The notes beneath the pieces are model-generated. The model did not search any database. It was not told where the DNA came from and was given only the letters and a program-made list of their open reading frames with translations. Source: an uncultured Alphaproteobacteria bacterium (lineage in GTDB: Bacteria; Pseudomonadota; Alphaproteobacteria; HIMB59; GCA-002718135). Taken from it: 60,096 nucleotides of DNA. Both the position numbers and the translations under genes were made by a program. Where the stretch lies: assembly GCA_902600225.1 (NCBI GenBank), contig CACKIH010000007.1, forward strand, positions 1 through 60,096, given 5' to 3'. Of this stretch, positions 56,201 to 60,096 are shown in pieces (position 1 is the first letter of the stretch; every line of letters begins with the position of its first letter).

Positions 56201-56858
56201 AGCTTTTACCTGTACCGCAAGGCATAATAATTTTTCCTCGATTATTACTCTTAAAAAATGCTAATGTTTTGTTTATTGCTTTTTTTTGATGTGGCTTTGG
56301 ATTAAGTTTTTTAGGTTTTTTTATTTTACCTGATAAAAAATCTTTAATTTGCTTAAATAATTCTGAGTCATTTTTATCTAATCCTGTCCAAGTATTTAAT
56401 AATTCAAAACCTATACTTTTTAAAAGTTTAATTTTTTTTGGAGGTTTGTTTATTGTGGTACAAACTATTCCGTGTGATATATTTTTACAATTTGTAAAAG
56501 CTAAATTATTAAAAGTTGCAAGATCTCCTTTAATTTTAAGAGTTTCATTTTTATTAGATCTATATTTGCATTGAATTGCCCAATATTCATTATTTTTAGT
56601 TTCAGCTATTAAATCAATTCCTTCATCAGTATTTGGGAGGTTTAATTTTCTTTTAAGTTTATTTGGAACTTCGTTTAACAAATATACATTTTTAAATTTA
56701 GTTTTGTATTCGGGTGCAATTTTGAAATATAATTTTGATAGTAGTTCAAAAACTGATCCAGCTAATTTAGATTTTTTTCTTTGAACTAGCTCATTAATTT
56801 TTAAATCTAAATCTTCCCATGACTTAGATGATTTGATTATTTTTGTTTCTTGAATCAT
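53232..56858 (-). CDS. Mrr-like nuclease / SF2 helicase with nine tandem C-terminal repeats
   Basis: A 1208-residue multidomain protein. Residues 30-165 form an Mrr-like PD-(D/E)XK nuclease in its QxK variant: Glu38, Asp82 (DEGIDLIA), Gln96 and Lys98 (AIQCKYR). Residues 186-620 are an SF2 helicase: Walker A MPCGTGKS (212-219), DEAH (336-339), TAT (367-369), TEGVD (531-535) and QAAGRALR (556-563). Residues 665-1208 hold nine lysine-rich repeats. The head resembles COG4889/LlaGI-type predicted helicases, but no methyltransferase domain follows. A restriction or DNA-processing role is inferred. The start codon lies in an inverted repeat. Confidence 0.9.
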   Translation of the reverse strand: MIQETKIIKSSKSWEDLDLKINELVQRKKSKLAGSVFELLSKLYFKIAPEYKTKFKNVYLLNEVPNKLKRKLNLPNTDEGIDLIAETKNNEYWAIQCKYRSNKNETLKIKGDLATFNNLAFTNCKNISHGIVCTTINKPPKKIKLLKSIGFELLNTWTGLDKNDSELFKQIKDFLSGKIKKPKKLNPKPHQKKAINKTLAFFKSNNRGKIIMPCGTGKSLTAFWIAKKLNVKSILVCVPSLSLLQQTLKVWTREFLLYNIEPDWLCVCSDETVKEKQDNFVTYSSDLGIKVDTNPIIIKKFLDKKSELKIIFTTYQSGKNTALGSKGFRYDLGIMDEAHKTVGSSSKLMAHLIDDNNIKIQKRLFMTATERIFKGESNNFLSMDNIKNYGKLIYELSFKEAINSNPKIISDYKVITFGISNPEIEEITQSNKYLEVKKVLKDITARELATALALRKAIKKLKIKNALSFHRSIKRAENFKKQQETISQIYPKFGKLNTFHVRGDMPTSQRTNEMTTFENEKGLMTNARCLTEGVDLPAIDCVCFTDPKKSKIDIVQAAGRALRLSKGKKFGYILIPILTSNKKNTFDSALDQGFDDVATTVRALATSDRRIVDYLKLVSEGKKPKGGNPIDGITSLNNLHRVDSEKFINSVNLKIWEKVAFCNWRSFEDAVNILEKYEFKNQDDYKNRRKQFKELLNIPAAADVIYSNEWRGWGYFLKSRTRSQAATIKEASKFAIINNIRSGTQWKKFIKNNKIPFNIPKSPDAFYQTRGVWTGWGNFLKTGRKIARKYDGRYNYAQLCKICKKNNIKSFREYKIFNKKNPSLGLPYSPRKHFKEYNNKSFYAPKFPSFKELKKIARINNIKTMNQWRSFYEINKFKLNLVREPHNNKFYKKDWIDTYDFLGVKKTKYNLIKCIKIIKKFNFKNYSQYIQYIKKNEIKDTPQNPKSYFTKHLYWPGWNKYLSLNKVEYFTYKEAKAYIINLKIKSAKDFSNKKNTFDNRIPKAIELYYKKTNEWKGWHVFLDKKQILKFDEAKKFIKKYKFTKLSEYQKYIKKNKIEFLPLVPHITYSKNYKGSNDYLGTNYTTKDSYMSFKESRKFARSLNLKSSLQWRNLKKNKKIKLPKNLSLRVVARDEFKGWKDFLGKSYIGNDSEMITYDMAKKIVKKLKINSAKDYNKLNIKIKNKYKIPSNPYLSYKKNWRGWIDFLGK
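53235..54866 (-). repeat. Nine tandem protein repeats at the helicase C-terminus
   Basis: Units of about 55-60 residues run at residues 665-719, 723-781, 795-838, 848-903, 907-962, 969-1023, 1027-1080, 1089-1143 and 1154-1207. Each has a helical start (A..FA/IKK...IKS...Y/W) and most end in W-x-G-W-x-x-F-L: WRGWGYFL, WTGWGNFL, WPGWNKYL, WKGWHVFL, FKGWKDFLG, WRGWIDFLG. Units 4 and 7 are variant (WIDTYDFLG, YKGSNDYLG), and unit 3 lacks the ending. The ending recalls the phage-integrase repeat unit family (PHINT_rpt); I could not test this. Confidence 0.85.
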
Positions 56859-56874
56859 AAAAAATTTTTATGAT
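56854..56874. promoter_or_regulatory. Perfect inverted repeat over the helicase start codon
   Basis: Arms ATCATAAAAA and TTTTTATGAT are exact reverse complements, separated by one base. The helicase ATG (56858-56856, minus strand) lies in one arm. As DNA this could be an operator; as RNA, the AUCAU and AUGAU ends could pair and hide the start codon. No ribosome site is visible. AT-rich sequence makes chance palindromes more likely, but each arm has one G or C position. Confidence 0.6.
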
Positions 56875-56914
56875 ACTAAAAACTATTAAAAAGTCTATTT
56901 TGAATTGTTTTTAA

Positions 56915-58237
56915 TTAACTAGCCAGAGCACCCATTGGATCCCAAGGTGCAAGTGCAACTGGTTCCATATCTAAGTATTTTAAAAGTCTTTTGTTTAGAT
57001 ATTTTTTATCGATTACAACTTCATAGGTATATTCATCAAACCATTCATCAGTCATCATCATATATCCTTGATTGCCACTTTTTGTTCCCCAGCTATTTTC
57101 AATTTTCCATTTAGTTGAATTTCTTTTTTTAATATCGACTCCCGTTAAGAGCATGGCATGAGTCATTTCACTATCACCGTACTCTAAACGAGTCTGTTTA
57201 TTCATCTTAAATGAAGTTTGGAAGACATTTTCATAGTCGTAAATGCCCATATCAAGGACACCCATATCACGACTAAAACGTTTACCAACATCACAACCAA
57301 ACCATACAGCTTCATTGTTTTTTATAGAGTCCATTGCTGATTTTTTTAATTCTTTAATATCTACATTAAGATATTTAATAATTTGTCCTTCAACAACATT
57401 ACCAAGATATTCAACGGTATACATTGTATTAAATTTTTTATTGCTCATTGGAGCATGAATTAAGCAAACTTTATCTTTAATATTGATATCTGCATATTTT
57501 TTGCAGAAATCAATTGGTGTCATATCTGAAATGACAATGTGTCTGTTATCTTTATTTCTAGTAGACCAATTTATGACATCTGGTGGTTGACCAAGAAACA
57601 TTGCTAGTAGATTATAAATTGTTTCCATCATGTCTTTTTTTAGGGCTGCAGAATTTTTTGCTGGTTTCTTTCTTAGTATAGAAGCAAACTCTCTTAATTT
57701 GTGAGTCAAAATATAATTCATGGCTCCAGATTTACTGCTATGATTTGTTTCAGGCATTACGTCTTTAGGTACTGCACCATACTTATTAATTAAGTTTACA
57801 AACATATCCCACTGTCCACCATCTTGCACAGGTGCTTTTAAAAGATGAGTAATTAATCTGCTTTCATATGATTCATCTCTAGATTTAATAATGTTCTCTA
57901 AAAAATAATTTGCTTTCTCTAGCTTATCCCAAAACATGAAATAATTTTGTGAAAACTCAAATGTATTTAGTTCAAGGCTATCAACTACTTGTAAACGCAT
58001 AAGATTTAATCCTGCAAATCCCCAACATCTACCTGATGCCATTTGGTTTGTTGCAGGTAGTTCTTTTTTAATTAGATTGGAAAAATTATGATTGATTTGA
58101 CTAAAGTTTTCCCAATTTAGTGCAACATTAGCTAAATCATTTTTTATTAATGCATTTCGTGAAGCTGTGTTTTTATTATTTCTTAAAAATTTATTTTTGA
58201 AAGTTTTGATTGTTGAAAGAGATATATTTTTTGCCAT
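56915..58237 (-). CDS. pepC: Bleomycin hydrolase / aminopeptidase C (peptidase C1B)
   Basis: Papain-fold cysteine aminopeptidase of 440 residues that trims N-terminal residues of peptides in the cytoplasm. The triad is Cys71 (QMASGRCWGFAG), His360 (MTHAMLLTGVD) and Asn381 (WKIENSWG). The C-terminus PWDPMGALAS is the conserved tail that reaches into the active site of bleomycin hydrolases. There is no signal peptide. The family is best known from lactic acid bacteria, Bacteroidetes and eukaryotes. It lies 30 bases after topA and 56 before the helicase. Confidence 0.95.
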   Translation of the reverse strand: MAKNISLSTIKTFKNKFLRNNKNTASRNALIKNDLANVALNWENFSQINHNFSNLIKKELPATNQMASGRCWGFAGLNLMRLQVVDSLELNTFEFSQNYFMFWDKLEKANYFLENIIKSRDESYESRLITHLLKAPVQDGGQWDMFVNLINKYGAVPKDVMPETNHSSKSGAMNYILTHKLREFASILRKKPAKNSAALKKDMMETIYNLLAMFLGQPPDVINWSTRNKDNRHIVISDMTPIDFCKKYADINIKDKVCLIHAPMSNKKFNTMYTVEYLGNVVEGQIIKYLNVDIKELKKSAMDSIKNNEAVWFGCDVGKRFSRDMGVLDMGIYDYENVFQTSFKMNKQTRLEYGDSEMTHAMLLTGVDIKKRNSTKWKIENSWGTKSGNQGYMMMTDEWFDEYTYEVVIDKKYLNKRLLKYLDMEPVALAPWDPMGALAS

Positions 58238-58267
58238 ATTCTCTATTTAAAACTATTTCAGCTTAAT

Positions 58268-60096
58268 TCAATTCTTAACTGTTTTTTTCTTTTTTTTGAG
58301 ACCCATTTTAGCTTTTCTTTCATCAATTAACCTAATGGCATCTTCTAGTTTTAAGCTATCAATTGTTTGATCACCAAGAATTGATGCATTTATTTTTCCA
58401 CATTTTACATATGGTCCAAATTTTCCATCATGAGCGGTAATATTTTTCTTTTCTGTTGGATGCTCTCCAAATGTTTTTAAAGTCGCATTACCTCTCTGTG
58501 TAGGTTTGGCTATTAATTCAATGGCTCTTTCAAGTTCAATATCGAGAATATTATCTGTTTTTTCTAGAGCTTTATATTTTTTATCATGAAGAATATAAGG
58601 CCCATACATTCCAATACCGGCACTAACTGTTTTATTTGTTTCTGGATGAAATCCTAATTTACGTGGTAAACCAAGTAATTGAATAGCTGTGTTTAATCCT
58701 ATTTCATCTGGCTCAAAATTTTTAGGAATAGAAACTCTTTTTGGTTTTTTTTCTTTTGTCCCTTCACCAACTTGCATATAAAATCCATAAGGACCTTTTC
58801 GAAGAGTAATCATTTCACCTGTTTCTGGATAAATACCAATTTCTTTTGGTCCACTAAGAGCAGCGCCATCTTTATCGTTTAATTGATTAAACTGAACTGT
58901 ATATTTGCAATCAGGATAATTAGAGCAGCCAATAAATCCTCCAAACTTTCCAACTTTAATTCCTAGTCTTCCATTATCACATGTTGGACATTTCCTTTTT
59001 TCATCTGCTCCGTTTGGTGGAAAGAAATGAGGACCCAAGGCTTCATCTAAAACATCAATGACTTCTCTGTTTGATTTACCTACAGTTTCGTCACAAAGTT
59101 GTTTAAATGTTTCCCAAAATTTTCTTAGAACCTCTTTCCAATCAAGCTTACCATCAGAAATTTCATCAAGTTGATTTTCAAGATCAGCGGTAAAATCATA
59201 TTCGACATATTGATTGAAATATTTCTCTAAAAATATTGATACTATTCGTCCTCTATCATGAGGATTAAAACGTTTTTTATCTAAAATGACGTAATCTCTA
59301 TCTTGTAGAACTTTAATAATAGAAGCATAGGTAGATGGTCTGCCAATACCAAGTTCTTCAAGTTTTTTAACTAAGCTTGCTTCGGTGTAACGAGGAGGAG
59401 GGGAGGTAAAATGTTGTGTCTTTTCAACTTCTTTGAGATTTAAACTCTCTCCTTCACTCATGGCAGGAAGAATTGTTTCTTTTTCTTCGTCTTTATCATC
59501 ATCTTTAGCTTCTTGATAAACTTTGTACATTCCAGGAAACTTAATTGTTGATCCATTTGCTCGTAAAACAATTTTTTTATCTTCGTTTGTAATATCAACA
59601 GCTACCTGGTCTAATACAGCACTTGCCATTTGTGAGCTTACCGCTCTTTGCCAAATAATTTCATATAGCTTATATTCTTCTAAGGTAATGTATTGCTTAA
59701 TATCTTTTGGTGTTAGGTAAATATTTGTTGGTCTAATGCATTCATGTGCTTCTTGGGCATTTTTAGCCTTCGATTTATAAACTCTTGGAGCTTCTGGTAA
59801 ATAGTTTGCACCATAATTATCAGTAACAAAAGCTCGAACTTGGTTAATAGCTTCTTTTGACATGACGACACTGTCTGTTCGCATATAAGTTATTAAGCCA
59901 GTTGTTTCTCCTTTAATATCCGTTCCTTCGTATAGACGTTGAGCTGTACGCATTGTTTGGCTCGCGCTAAGACCAAGTTTACGACTAGACTCAATTTGCA
60001 TTGTAGATGTAGTAAAAGCAGGATAAGGATTTCTTCTAGCTTCTTTTTTAGTAATATTGCCAACAGTGAAAGTAGAATTTTTAATGTCATTAAAAA
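58268..60096 (-). CDS. topA: DNA topoisomerase I, C-terminal part
   Basis: The 3' part of topA; the frame stays open past the Met at 60001 to the window edge (608 residues seen), with RNPYPAFTTSTMQ upstream of it. The active-site Tyr is encoded at 59885-59887 in GLITYMRTDS. RPSTYASII and the DFTADLENQLDEI region follow. One four-cysteine zinc motif (CPTC and GCSNYPDC) precedes C-terminal KFGPYV-type repeats and a basic tail (KKKKK). The enzyme relaxes negative supercoils. Its 5' half is outside the window. Confidence 0.96.
   Translation of the reverse strand, partial: FNDIKNSTFTVGNITKKEARRNPYPAFTTSTMQIESSRKLGLSASQTMRTAQRLYEGTDIKGETTGLITYMRTDSVVMSKEAINQVRAFVTDNYGANYLPEAPRVYKSKAKNAQEAHECIRPTNIYLTPKDIKQYITLEEYKLYEIIWQRAVSSQMASAVLDQVAVDITNEDKKIVLRANGSTIKFPGMYKVYQEAKDDDKDEEKETILPAMSEGESLNLKEVEKTQHFTSPPPRYTEASLVKKLEELGIGRPSTYASIIKVLQDRDYVILDKKRFNPHDRGRIVSIFLEKYFNQYVEYDFTADLENQLDEISDGKLDWKEVLRKFWETFKQLCDETVGKSNREVIDVLDEALGPHFFPPNGADEKRKCPTCDNGRLGIKVGKFGGFIGCSNYPDCKYTVQFNQLNDKDGAALSGPKEIGIYPETGEMITLRKGPYGFYMQVGEGTKEKKPKRVSIPKNFEPDEIGLNTAIQLLGLPRKLGFHPETNKTVSAGIGMYGPYILHDKKYKALEKTDNILDIELERAIELIAKPTQRGNATLKTFGEHPTEKKNITAHDGKFGPYVKCGKINASILGDQTIDSLKLEDAIRLIDERKAKMGLKKKKKTVKN

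Noticed and set aside
56006-56227. A plus-strand frame of 73 residues inside the helicase gene
   Set aside because: Antisense shadow of the helicase; no ribosome site and no recognisable motif.

Overview
The window is a gene-dense, strongly AT-rich piece of a bacterial chromosome with no rRNA, tRNA, CRISPR array or insertion sequence that I can recognise. The gene order points to a streamlined, probably marine, Alphaproteobacterium of the SAR11/AEGEAN-169 (HIMB59-like) kind. The supporting blocks are coaX-rnj-DUF1467-proS-lolCD-dnaE, rpsB-tsf-pyrH-frr-uppS-cdsA-dxr-bamA-skp-lpxD-fabZ-lpxA-lpxI-lpxB, gltX-gltA, trpEGDC-moaC-lexA, a pyruvate dehydrogenase E1-beta carrying its own lipoyl domain, a fused ispDF, and ntrYX-trkA. 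Placement below class level is inference; no rRNA gene is present to settle it. No gene-free stretch reaches 300 bases: the longest gap is about 97 bases (before rpsB). Stop/start overlaps of the ATGA, TTGA and TAATG types are common, and all three convergent gene pairs overlap at their 3' ends.

Layout. 1-8994 (+): pantothenate kinase end, RNase J, small membrane protein, ProRS, LolCD, DNA polymerase III alpha. 9013-21324 (+): ribosomal protein S2 with a structured leader, EF-Ts, UMP kinase, ribosome recycling, isoprenoid/phospholipid steps, BamA, Skp, and lipid A synthesis (lpxD, fabZ, lpxA, lpxI, lpxB). 21299-30874 (-): a PpiD/SurA-like chaperone heading the trp genes and moaC, then lexA under an alphaproteobacterial SOS box, gltX and gltA. 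30924-41090 (+): tpiA, secG, pyrG, kdsA, eno, an FtsB-like protein, the PDH complex, lipA and a RatA/COQ10-like protein. 41082-43132 (-): pncC/cinA C-terminal type, pgpA, ispDF. 43192-53012 (+): ntrY, ntrX, trkA, then a tightly packed run of D-amino acid transaminase, inositol-monophosphatase-like enzyme, beta-hydroxyacid dehydrogenase, DMT permease, msrB and an MFS transporter. 52999-60096 (-): topA (partial), a bleomycin-hydrolase-type peptidase, and a two-gene cassette.

That cassette is the most unusual part. It encodes a 1208-residue protein joining an Mrr-like nuclease (QxK variant), an SF2 helicase and nine tandem modules of about 55-60 residues, most ending in a W-x-G-W-x-x-F-L signature, followed 5 bases later by a 75-residue protein. 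The helicase start codon lies inside a perfect 10-base inverted repeat. I infer a restriction-like or other DNA-processing system in which the tandem modules may bind DNA. No methyltransferase is visible nearby.

Other points of interest are an NtrX whose AAA+ domain has lost the GAFTGA loop, the Walker B acidic residues and the sensor II arginine; a BamA ending in Asp rather than an aromatic residue; a 12-A run inside the transaminase gene; and genes missing from their usual alphaproteobacterial positions (rseP, moeA, lpd, hfq).
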